Assembly (NCBI GenBank): GCA_050943215.1
Contig: JBMNOU010000047.1
Location: 1-13,419, forward strand
Length of the DNA stretch: 13,419 bases
Direction: 5' to 3'
DNA from: JBMNOU01 sp050943215
GTDB taxonomy: Bacteria > Bacillota > Clostridia > Christensenellales > SZUA-584
Part shown: positions 6,563 to 13,260 of the stretch, one piece after another
Position numbering within the stretch: position 1 is the first letter of the stretch
Layout: each line of letters opens with the position of its first letter
Program-made: the position numbers and the translations under genes
Notes under the pieces: model-generated
What the model was told of the DNA's origin: nothing
Database searches by the model: none
What the model saw: only the letters and a program-made list of their open reading frames with translations

Positions 6563-7677
6563 GATACCCCCTTTTCTGTATTCTCAATCGACAATCTTTC
6601 AAATATCCTGTCGATTTTTCTGTTAACGGTATTATATCCTAGGTGATTACCATATTCCATAATTAGAAAATCAGCAATCTGGTAATCTGAAAAAAAGTTC
6701 CAAAAGTCTTTCTGACTTCCGTTGTAAAAAGTTGGATTTATCAAAATAATATTTTCATAATAGGGAGTCAGCCAAGGGGCAAACGCTTTGCTATATTCAT
6801 CTCCCACAATCATAAGGGTTTTGCCATTTTCGGCATCACCATGAAGTATCGAATTTGAAATATGTGCTCCAATAAAAATATTATATCCCTTACGAGACAA
6901 GGCAACAGTCGGAGAGTCATATGTTACATACACATCCTTCGAACTGCGAGAGGTAATCGTTTGTGCGTTTTCGGCATCCTCCATTATATAATAGCTCACA
7001 TAATCCGGATAATCTGATAACGTTTTAGCATCATGCAATACACGAAACGTTCCATAATAGCTATTAAACCTGTGCTCCTTATAATTTTCAATCCCAATCA
7101 TGTTGATTCCTGCGCTGACGCAAAATTTTTGGGCCGCATAATAAGCGCCCAAAGCCGTCCACACATGATCTGTCCTGAAAAATATGTATTCATCGTTGTG
7201 TTCAGCCAAAACACCTGACACATCAAGCGTGACAACATCCGCGGCAGAATTGGCATAAATCTCTTTAATTGCACTTATAACATCATCTGAATATCGCTGA
7301 TATTCCCCTGGTTCAAAACTGATACGCATCGGGATAAGCATCATGTATTTGTTTATGCCTTCAGGTATTGATGCTAAAGCATTATTCAATATTTCAGAAC
7401 ATTTCCGCACACTCTCCTTGTCATAACGATAACATTCAAGAACCCTGTCTTTAAAATAAATATATTCATCTGTAAGTAGCATTGGCGATGTCTCTAGCTG
7501 CCTCCCGCCAGGTTTTCCGTCCATACCAAATTTTATATTATCCGAAACTTTAAGTGGAGCCTGCTGAGGAGCTAAATTTTGCCTTTCGTTTAAAAGGATT
7601 GTGTTGGCGAATATGCTGACGGCTGCAGTCACAATGAGCATCGCTGTACAAATCAGAACCTGACAGGCTTTATTCAT
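6559..7677 (-). CDS. DHHW/AlgX-like SGNH protein, probable pseudoenzyme
   Basis: A protein of 372 residues with an N-terminal membrane segment (about 4-27) and an extracellular SGNH-type domain of the DHHW family, related to the acetyltransferases AlgJ/AlgX that work on exported polysaccharides. The family block is visible as Y-I-F-F-R-T-D-H-V-W-T-A-L-G-A-Y-Y (codons at 7159-7170 for D-H-V-W) and the later block as V-G-D-E-Y-S-K-A-F-A-P-W-L. In active relatives these read D-x-H-W and D-S-Y; here the catalytic His is Val and the nucleophile Ser is Glu, so acetyl transfer is unlikely. No MBOAT acetyl-donor gene is present. An upstream in-frame GTG at 7686 would add three residues, but GGTGAT six bases before the ATG at 7677 favours the latter. 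It may bind the polymer or act as a structural part of the export complex. Confidence 0.75.
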   Translation of the reverse strand: MNKACQVLICTAMLIVTAAVSIFANTILLNERQNLAPQQAPLKVSDNIKFGMDGKPGGRQLETSPMLLTDEYIYFKDRVLECYRYDKESVRKCSEILNNALASIPEGINKYMMLIPMRISFEPGEYQRYSDDVISAIKEIYANSAADVVTLDVSGVLAEHNDEYIFFRTDHVWTALGAYYAAQKFCVSAGINMIGIENYKEHRFNSYYGTFRVLHDAKTLSDYPDYVSYYIMEDAENAQTITSRSSKDVYVTYDSPTVALSRKGYNIFIGAHISNSILHGDAENGKTLMIVGDEYSKAFAPWLTPYYENIILINPTFYNGSQKDFWNFFSDYQIADFLIMEYGNHLGYNTVNRKIDRIFERLSIENTEKGVS

Positions 7678-7770
7678 CTCAATCACCCCGTTTTTGGCTT
7701 GCCGGAACTAGAAAGTAATTTGTTTGCATCTGTATAACATAATTAATTTTGTTTAAATCCACAAATATCT
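7678..7770 (-). other. Longest gap inside the operon
   Basis: About 90 bases between the bactofilin-repeat gene and the DHHW-like gene, whereas all other operon junctions overlap or are under 40 bases. No terminator and only a very weak promoter-like pair (TTGTGG, 17 bases, TATGTT on the minus strand) were seen. A ten-codon ATG frame is present without a ribosome site. Confidence 0.35.
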
Positions 7771-9594
7771 TCATTGTTCCTTACCTTTTATTTCTTCTAT
7801 TATTGCCGGGTGTTTAAGCCAGATTTTTGCCGAAGATGGCAAACCTTTCAGCATATGCTTGTCCGCTTGAAGACTTTTTGAAAAGATCCGTAGATATAAA
7901 AGATCTGTGCATCCACAAAAAGCATAACTGCCAATACGCTCTACAGATTCAGGAATAACAATCTCTTTAATCGCGCTGCATCCATAGAAAGCACTCATTC
8001 CTATTGCTTTAACCGTATTGGGTATTTCTATTTTTTTGAGCGCTGTACAGTCTTTAAAAAGATGGCTATTTAGCTCTGACAGATAGCTCGGGGTTTTAAA
8101 TACAACGTATTCCATGCCGCAGCCGCTAAACGCGCTTGTTGCTATCTGCCTGCATAGCGCCGGAATATTTACCTCGCAAAGCGCCGCGCATCCTTCAAAA
8201 GCCGCTTCACCAATCGACCTAAGATTTATACAATTATTAAGATCTATTTCTGCGAGATTAGTACAGCCACAAAATGCAAAAGCACCAATTTCTTCAATTG
8301 TAGACGGAAGGACAATACTGCGAAGCTGACGGCATTCATAAAAATAGCTGGGAGGAATATATGTTACCCCCTCTGGGATAACCACATCGGTAATGCGCTC
8401 AATTTTGCGGAAACCGCAGGGTGCCATTTTTTCAAACATATTTACTGTCGGAACCATTACATTGTTGCATACCCTTGGTATAGATGGGCTGTGTTCAATT
8501 TCGGCCGCAAAAACATCCAAATGTTCTTGCCCAATATCATTTGGCAATTCTTCCTCTTTATTAAAGTCAGGGCAGCATTCTCCCCCCGATTCCGAACTGA
8601 TATATCCATATACACGGCAGCCTTTCTCAAAAGTAATTATCCCTCGCGCTACGATGGATTTAATTTTCCCGTATTGTCCTACGGTCACGCCGCTTTCAGC
8701 AAATAAGTTTTCCTGTGTAAAAACAGATCCATATACACGTACATTTTGTCCTAGATAAATATCTCCCTCTGCAAAAAGATTTCCATAAACCACAGATCCA
8801 TCACAAAGCCTTATACCTTTACTTGATCGGATATGGCCTTTAACCGTGAGGTGGTCAAGCACAATAATATCATGCTTAGTTATGATTGAGCTATCTAGAG
8901 TGCTCGTATCATCAGTCATATCGTCATCTACGTATTTGATATTACGAATGACTTTCGGAGTATTATAATCTAATTCTACGCGTTGCGTGTAGTCATCTAG
9001 TGTTAAATTATCTTCGGCACCGTAACCCAAAAAAATGGCCGGCGCATATAATCGCCGAAAACGGCAATTGTTACCCATTACAATCTTTGCGAGGCTACTC
9101 GCGCTTATTCCCAGATCACAGTCATCATAAATATTAAGGGTGCCTTCGGCATCCACCCACCGTATCACGTGGGTACCGCTGCCTAAAATCAGATCTTTTT
9201 TGCAACAGATGGCCCTTACCATTTCAATGCCCAGCAGGCATGCGTTTTTACACGCATATATTTCTTTGAGAAACTGAATACCTGCCGGAGGGTGAAAGTT
9301 ATGTTCCTGTGCGTAGACAACACTGAAACAGTATTCTGGGTACTGGGATACCCTGTCAGCCTCAATAATACTTTCCTCTTGCGACAGCTTTATCTTTCCG
9401 GAACCGTCATAATTTTCCAATTGTTTTTCAAACAGATCGGTAAACGATTTGACAAAATAGCGAGGGTCTTTAATCTTAGACTGCTTTATTTCCAGCATTT
9501 TGCCGCCTTTTTTACGTATAAAAATCAAGCTGAATACGATGGGAAACAGCAACATCGTGACAAAAATAATGGCTGAAATAACAATAATTATCAT
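7771..9594 (-). CDS. Membrane-anchored bactofilin-like/leucine-rich-repeat fusion
   Basis: A 607-residue protein. Residues 1-26 are a membrane segment followed by R-K-K-G-G-K, so the rest should face the cytoplasm. Residues about 130-335 form beta-helix-like repeats of the bactofilin (polymer-forming cytoskeletal) kind, for example L-T-V-K-G-H-I, S-V-V-Y-G-N-L-F-A-E-G-D-I-Y-L-G and V-R-V-Y-G-S-V-F. Residues about 400-590 are BspA-type leucine-rich repeats (LRR_5) with the repeating I-x-x-x-A-F-x-G-C-x-x-L-x-x-I-x-I-P pattern: G-A-F-A-F-C-G-C, E-A-A-F-E-G-C, S-A-F-S-G-C, M-S-A-F-Y-G-C and S-Y-A-F-C-G-C. Many free Cys residues also suit the cytoplasm. The start overlaps the glycosyltransferase stop by four bases (ATGA) and has an AGGTGG-type site. 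Bactofilins polymerise into membrane-bound filaments; a scaffold or positioning role for the synthase is inferred. It could alternatively be a general cell-shape factor. Confidence 0.78.
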   Translation of the reverse strand: MIIIVISAIIFVTMLLFPIVFSLIFIRKKGGKMLEIKQSKIKDPRYFVKSFTDLFEKQLENYDGSGKIKLSQEESIIEADRVSQYPEYCFSVVYAQEHNFHPPAGIQFLKEIYACKNACLLGIEMVRAICCKKDLILGSGTHVIRWVDAEGTLNIYDDCDLGISASSLAKIVMGNNCRFRRLYAPAIFLGYGAEDNLTLDDYTQRVELDYNTPKVIRNIKYVDDDMTDDTSTLDSSIITKHDIIVLDHLTVKGHIRSSKGIRLCDGSVVYGNLFAEGDIYLGQNVRVYGSVFTQENLFAESGVTVGQYGKIKSIVARGIITFEKGCRVYGYISSESGGECCPDFNKEEELPNDIGQEHLDVFAAEIEHSPSIPRVCNNVMVPTVNMFEKMAPCGFRKIERITDVVIPEGVTYIPPSYFYECRQLRSIVLPSTIEEIGAFAFCGCTNLAEIDLNNCINLRSIGEAAFEGCAALCEVNIPALCRQIATSAFSGCGMEYVVFKTPSYLSELNSHLFKDCTALKKIEIPNTVKAIGMSAFYGCSAIKEIVIPESVERIGSYAFCGCTDLLYLRIFSKSLQADKHMLKGLPSSAKIWLKHPAIIEEIKGKEQ

Positions 9595-10871
9595 GGTGAG
9601 CCCACCTCACCTTTTGCTTTTTCAAAACGCTGCGTTTTAACCCACCCGACATCGCGTCTCGTCACAAGGTCCACAACCGCATCCAAGAACCCAAGGCTAA
9701 TATTCCATAAATAAAAATAGAAATTGAATGTTATCAGCGGAAGTAGCAATACGTCTTTTTTAACGCCGTCAACCATCAAGGCTGTTGCAATCTCATAAAA
9801 CGGTGCAAAATTGCCATAGCTGTTGTATGCACCCAGAAAAAATATAGCCCACCATCCAATAAAAACGTCCATCTCTCCCAGCAAAAAAAGCGCGATAGAA
9901 TCAATAAATCCTAATGAAAATAAGAATGGCAGAGTATAAACGAGCAAGAGAAGGATACCATCTAATTTTTCGCGGGCTGTCAGATGTTTCGAAAACGCTA
10001 CCCTAAATAAATATCGAAACATTACACCGTTATGTCCACGAGACCAACGCCGTACCTGATTGGCCCTAACGGCCCAGGTTTCAGGTACTTCTTCATAGCA
10101 TTCCGCCGCATTGGCATATACAACCTTCCACCCCAACGTATAAAACCGATATGTCAGCTCAGTATCTTCGGCAAGAACGTGTGTATTAAACCCTCCTGTA
10201 TCCATCATAATGCTTTTTCTAAACCCGCCTACAGTACCTCCGTATTGTGGCATGGTCTTTAGGTTATAGCGCGCCTGCTGATCGGCCTGATAACCCCCCG
10301 AACGTTCAAGATTAAGCAGTCTTGTTAGCCAGTTTTTGTTCGTGTTATAGGGAATAACCCTTCCCATCACTGCTCCAACCTCCGGATCTTCAAACGCAAT
10401 GGCAAGCTGACGGAGCAAATCCTTACCCGGCCTATAATCAGCGTCGAATACGATGATAATTTCTCCTTTTGCGAGTTCCATGGCGTCGTTTAAAGCGGCC
10501 GGCTTGCCGCGTTGCTGTGAATCACGATGTAATACTCTAATGAAAGGATATCTGCTTTGATATTCGTCAAGCATTTCTGCGGTTGCGTCAGACGAATGGT
10601 CGTTTATCGGAATAATCTCCAGCCGATCCCTATCATAATTGCATTCAATTAATGCATCTAACACATACTGCAGCACCCGTTCCTCATTATGCATGGGAAT
10701 CAGTACAGAAATATACGGCAGTTCGCTATCTTCTATATCGTTATAATACATCCTCTGGCGTCCGTAGATACGGTTATAAGAAAATACCGCGTGGCGTACA
10801 GCATAAACCAGCATTAGTATAACAATCAGCACAAAATATACCTTTAAAATTATGATTACATCCAATGCCAC
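9591..10871 (-). CDS. Processive family 2 glycosyltransferase, polysaccharide synthase
   Basis: A 426-residue membrane glycosyltransferase with one N-terminal membrane segment (5-27), a cytoplasmic GT-A domain (about 53-280) and three to four C-terminal segments (about 305-400). The motifs of processive synthases are all present: V-L-I-P-M-H-N-E (56-63), N-D-H-S-S-D (90-95), G-K-P-A-A-L-N (122-128), D-A-D (143-145, metal site), A-E-D (234-236, in place of T-E-D, general base) and Q-V-R-R-W (272-276, the QxxRW motif). It should add sugars from a nucleotide donor and pass the chain through the membrane, as BcsA, PgaC and hyaluronan synthase do; length and order resemble B. subtilis YdaM. No PilZ domain is fused. 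The start is GTG, 16 bases inside the preceding gene, with a strong GGGAGG site five bases upstream. The sugar used cannot be read from sequence. Confidence 0.92.
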   Translation of the reverse strand: MALDVIIILKVYFVLIVILMLVYAVRHAVFSYNRIYGRQRMYYNDIEDSELPYISVLIPMHNEERVLQYVLDALIECNYDRDRLEIIPINDHSSDATAEMLDEYQSRYPFIRVLHRDSQQRGKPAALNDAMELAKGEIIIVFDADYRPGKDLLRQLAIAFEDPEVGAVMGRVIPYNTNKNWLTRLLNLERSGGYQADQQARYNLKTMPQYGGTVGGFRKSIMMDTGGFNTHVLAEDTELTYRFYTLGWKVVYANAAECYEEVPETWAVRANQVRRWSRGHNGVMFRYLFRVAFSKHLTAREKLDGILLLLVYTLPFLFSLGFIDSIALFLLGEMDVFIGWWAIFFLGAYNSYGNFAPFYEIATALMVDGVKKDVLLLPLITFNFYFYLWNISLGFLDAVVDLVTRRDVGWVKTQRFEKAKGEVGSP

Positions 10872-11683
10872 TTCAACCTCCCCTCTCCTTGGTCAAAGTG
10901 TTTTATCTGTACGTTAATAAATATTGAATAGATACAAACAAGATACAAAAAATCATACAGCGGTCCCAATGAGAAAAACAATGTCGTCATATACAGTGAT
11001 GATGCCGCCGATACAATGAACAAAAAAGTTAGGTAACGTACGCAACCAAAAATAAATGAATAAATAATAATAGCTAAAAATGTAAGCAGTTTTCCGGCAA
11101 TTCTTCCGTACCCAACGATGCCCGTAACAAGCCCTGCCAGAACCAAAAATGACATCCAGATGCCTACCTGCTGAAGCATATACAACTCCGAATACTTTGT
11201 CGCAGAATATGGGAAGAATTCTTTTGCAAACGTAAAGTATATACACGCGATGAGATGTAGCAATAGAACAATTGCAAAATAGATAGATAGAGGGGTCCCG
11301 CCTTTTTTGTTTCTGGAAGAAAATAATCCAACGGCTAACAGCACAATAGTGAGTGCCAGGTTAATTATTACCTCCTGATCAGAGGGGAGTAAATTCTGAG
11401 TCTGTACGTAATATATACCGCCAAAAACGGGTAGAAAATTGGAATAGGCAATACCTAAACAACTGTTCGGAATACATGCTGAAAGTGCATGTTTAACCCA
11501 AATGGAAAGTGCATAGCTTACTTTAGTATAAAATATTAGAAAGAGGATCAAAGAAGGCAATACGAATAACAACAAAAATAACCATTGTTCTTTTTTGTTC
11601 GGTTCTAAATGCCGATATGCTCGTGAGAAATAGATTTGTCTTTTTTGTATCGTATTTTTTATATCCAAACCTTTCTTCTCCAT
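10856..11683 (-). CDS. Unknown polytopic membrane protein, first gene of the operon
   Basis: A 275-residue protein I do not recognise. After a basic cytoplasmic N-terminus (1-32) it has about seven hydrophobic segments, roughly at 33-53, 84-95, 104-120, 132-150, 167-190, 195-212 and 215-262, ending in a charged tail. A Cys-x-Arg pair (F-G-C-V-R-Y-L, about 208-214) and L-G-P-L-Y-D-F-L near the end are the most family-like stretches. An exosortase was considered because such enzymes pair with glycosyltransferases, but the expected Cys, Arg and His motifs are not convincing. The ATG start lacks a clear ribosome site (weak purine stretch only), in contrast to all other genes here. It overlaps the glycosyltransferase gene by 16 bases, so the two products probably work together, perhaps as synthase and accessory subunit. 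Confidence 0.7.
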   Translation of the reverse strand: MEKKGLDIKNTIQKRQIYFSRAYRHLEPNKKEQWLFLLLFVLPSLILFLIFYTKVSYALSIWVKHALSACIPNSCLGIAYSNFLPVFGGIYYVQTQNLLPSDQEVIINLALTIVLLAVGLFSSRNKKGGTPLSIYFAIVLLLHLIACIYFTFAKEFFPYSATKYSELYMLQQVGIWMSFLVLAGLVTGIVGYGRIAGKLLTFLAIIIYSFIFGCVRYLTFLFIVSAASSLYMTTLFFSLGPLYDFLYLVCIYSIFINVQIKHFDQGEGRLKWHWM

Positions 11684-11930
11684 AAGACATCATTCTATTT
11701 AAAATATTGTATCATATTATATTAACACATGATACCCTATTTATTTATATATTTTATCTTTTTATGACAAATATATAACATGATAAATATAGTTTAACAA
11801 ATTAATTTATTTTATTCTGCCTTTTTTGGAGTAATGATGAACCCTCATATAAAAGAATCTAATATTAAATCCACATGATCTCTGCGAAGATGCCTTCGGT
11901 ATTCTCCTTTTATATACTGCTATTGGTAAT
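11684..11930 (-). promoter_or_regulatory. Candidate control region of the polysaccharide operon
   Basis: Very AT-rich DNA upstream of the first operon gene. On the minus strand, TTGTCA (about 11764-11769) is followed 15 bases later by TATAAA or 17 later by TAAATA; nearer the gene, TGATACAAT at 11706-11714 is an extended -10 candidate. A perfect inverted repeat, GTATCAT (11709-11715) and ATGATAC (11729-11735), surrounds a TATAAT hexamer and overlaps the latter candidate. The heptamer ACATGAT occurs three times (11727, 11778 and 11873). No riboswitch consensus was recognised. Which promoter is used is undecided. Confidence 0.4.
11709..11735. repeat. Operator-like 7-bp inverted repeat
   Basis: GTATCAT and ATGATAC are perfect arms separated by 13 bases, 26-52 bases upstream of the first operon start codon. 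The position and symmetry suit a dimeric repressor site; chance is possible in AT-rich DNA. Confidence 0.4.
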
Positions 11931-11956
11931 AAAAAAAGGGCTTGCTAAAGGCCCTT
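11931..11956 (-). terminator. Rho-independent terminator of arsM
   Basis: On the minus strand AAGGGC (11956-11951) pairs with GCCCTT (11941-11936) around a nine-base loop, followed at once by a run of T residues. It lies about 22 bases after the arsM stop codon and separates the arsenic genes from the polysaccharide operon. Confidence 0.85.
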
Positions 11957-11977
11957 AATGATAATGATACCATCCTT

Positions 11978-12766
11978 TTACTTAATTGCTTGGATCGTGT
12001 AAGATGCGACATAATCTTCTATGTTTTCTCCGAGCCCCCATGATTTAATAATCTCTTTGCTATTATCTTTTGGTGTTAAACGAATATTGCTATATCCTGC
12101 GTTGCACAGTATTGTTATTAAATCTTCTATATACTCGGCACCGCCAATGCAACTCGAAATTAACTTAAGGTCATGTTTAATTTTTTCTGGTAGCTTTTCT
12201 GTAGCGATGACATCTGATATAGAAATCCTTCCGCCCGGCTTTAAAACCCTGAATGTTTCTCTGAACACTTGGTATTTGTCTAAAGACAAGTTAATCGCAC
12301 AGTTTGAAATAACAACATCTACGGTTTCATCAGCAACAGGCAAATGTTCTATTTCTCCTAACCTAAATTCAACCCTAGTAAATCCGCCTTTCTCAGCGTT
12401 TTTTCTTGCCAGGGAAATCATATCGGGTGTCATATCAACGCCGATTACATAACCTGATTCACCAACTTTACGGCTGGCTAAGAAACAGTCAAACCCGCCC
12501 CCGCATCCAAGGTCGAGCACTGTCTCACCTTCTTTAAGCGAAGCCATTGCAATAGGGTTGCCACACCCCAATCCCATATTGGCTTGTGGCGGCATGTTTT
12601 CTAGATCGTCATCTAAATACCCTATTTTTACCGATAAATCCTTAATATCAGTTTGGGTGCCGGAGCAACAGCAGCCTCCTTTGCAACAGCCTCCATCCGA
12701 ACTTTTTTTTGCCGTATTAGTATAATTCTTTCGAATCGTATCGCGAACATCTTCCTTATTATTCAT
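11978..12766 (-). CDS. arsM: Arsenite S-adenosylmethionine methyltransferase
   Basis: A 262-residue cytoplasmic enzyme that methylates trivalent arsenic using S-adenosylmethionine, near the usual bacterial length. The SAM site motif D-L-G-C-G-G-G-F-D is at 85-93, with G-V-D-M-T-P-D-M at 109-116 and V-L-K-P-G-G-R at 174-180. The three arsenic-binding Cys positions of the family are present: C68 in G-L-G-C-G-N-P, C156 in S-N-C-A-I-N and C206 in S-S-C-I-G-G-A. An extra Cys cluster (C27, C28, C32, C33, C34) sits in a flexible N-terminus, as in many prokaryotic ArsM proteins, and may capture arsenite. The ATG has a strong AAGGAGG site six bases upstream. It follows the CxxC thioredoxin-like gene by 196 bases, has its own candidate promoter and ends in a clear terminator. 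No arsR or arsenite pump gene is visible in the window. Confidence 0.94.
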   Translation of the reverse strand: MNNKEDVRDTIRKNYTNTAKKSSDGGCCKGGCCCSGTQTDIKDLSVKIGYLDDDLENMPPQANMGLGCGNPIAMASLKEGETVLDLGCGGGFDCFLASRKVGESGYVIGVDMTPDMISLARKNAEKGGFTRVEFRLGEIEHLPVADETVDVVISNCAINLSLDKYQVFRETFRVLKPGGRISISDVIATEKLPEKIKHDLKLISSCIGGAEYIEDLITILCNAGYSNIRLTPKDNSKEIIKSWGLGENIEDYVASYTIQAIK

Positions 12767-12860
12767 AGGCTACCTCCTTAAATAATGGTCGGTTATTAAG
12801 ACGGATTAAAGAATCCTTCTTTACGTTATCCGCTACTTTGCCGCGAGGCGAGACCATCTT

Positions 12861-12882
12861 ACCATATTTCTTCTAGTATGGT
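12861..12882. repeat. Inverted repeat at the arsM transcription start
   Basis: ACCATA (12861-12866) and TATGGT (12877-12882) are perfect 6-bp arms ten bases apart, placed directly after the -10 element of the arsM promoter. It could be an operator or a leader hairpin. Confidence 0.35.
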
Positions 12883-12883
12883 T

Positions 12884-12912
12884 CTTATAGCCGCTTATAC
12901 TTTGGTAGTCAA
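12884..12912 (-). promoter_or_regulatory. Sigma-A promoter for arsM
   Basis: On the minus strand TTGACT (12912-12907) and TATAAG (12889-12884) are each one base from consensus and are separated by exactly 17 bases. Transcription would begin near 12877, about 110 bases before the arsM start. The match is strong enough to suggest that arsM can be transcribed independently of the upstream gene. Confidence 0.65.
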
Positions 12913-12929
12913 CAAACAAACCGGACTAC
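12905..12929. repeat. Inverted repeat over the arsM -35 element
   Basis: GTAGTC (12905-12910) and GACTAC (12924-12929) are perfect 6-bp arms 13 bases apart; one arm covers most of the -35 hexamer. This placement suits a repressor site, possibly for an ArsR-type protein encoded elsewhere, but no known operator consensus was matched. Confidence 0.35.
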
Positions 12930-12962
12930 TCTCGTCGTATTTTTTTCGTTATTATTTAAGAT

Positions 12963-13202
12963 TTAGATCTCATCTGAGATTATCTGTTTTACTTCTTTTA
13001 TCTTTGGCACTCTACCCATCGATTTGACCTTTCCATCTACTATCAGTCCCGGCATCCTAATGATCCCTGACTGCATAATCTGCTCTAAGTCCGTCACATA
13101 CACAACATTTGCCACAATACCCAATTTGCGCACAGCTTCTAGCGTTATCTCGTATAGCTTTTTACATGATGCACAGCCTGCACCTAATACTTTGATTTCC
13201 AT
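12963..13202 (-). CDS. Small CxxC thioredoxin-fold protein
   Basis: A 79-residue single-domain protein of the MTH895/TM0996 thioredoxin-like family (redox-active disulfide protein). The motif G-A-G-C-A-S-C-K-K-L at residues 8-17 carries the CxxC pair (C10, C13) right after the first strand, and the cis-Pro is in R-M-P-G-L-I-V-D-G-K (49-58), the usual thioredoxin-fold position. Members are commonly encoded in arsenic loci next to arsM, arsR or a permease and are thought to serve as thiol reductants; that role is inferred here from the arsM gene downstream. The ATG has an AAGGAG site about nine bases upstream. No terminator follows, so some transcripts may continue into arsM. Confidence 0.87.
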   Translation of the reverse strand: MEIKVLGAGCASCKKLYEITLEAVRKLGIVANVVYVTDLEQIMQSGIIRMPGLIVDGKVKSMGRVPKIKEVKQIISDEI

Positions 13203-13260
13203 ATAAATACTCTCCTTTTAAACCATAATATATTATTTAACCCGAGTAGCATAATGTATT

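Noticed and set aside
10856..11683. The first operon gene as an exosortase paired with its glycosyltransferase
   Set aside because: One Cys-x-Arg pair is present, but the conserved Cys motif, the separate Arg and the His of that family are not in the expected membrane segments.
11684..11930. A c-di-GMP, c-di-AMP or other riboswitch in the leader of the glycan operon
   Set aside because: The region is AT-rich with only a 5-bp hairpin (CGAAG/CTTCG near 11885-11900); none of the conserved cores of these riboswitches could be found.
12759..12857. Minus-strand frame of 32 codons from ATG at 12857, overlapping the arsM start, as a leader peptide or gene remnant
   Set aside because: There is no proper ribosome site, and the other two frames of the same stretch give equally protein-like runs, so nothing marks it as coding.
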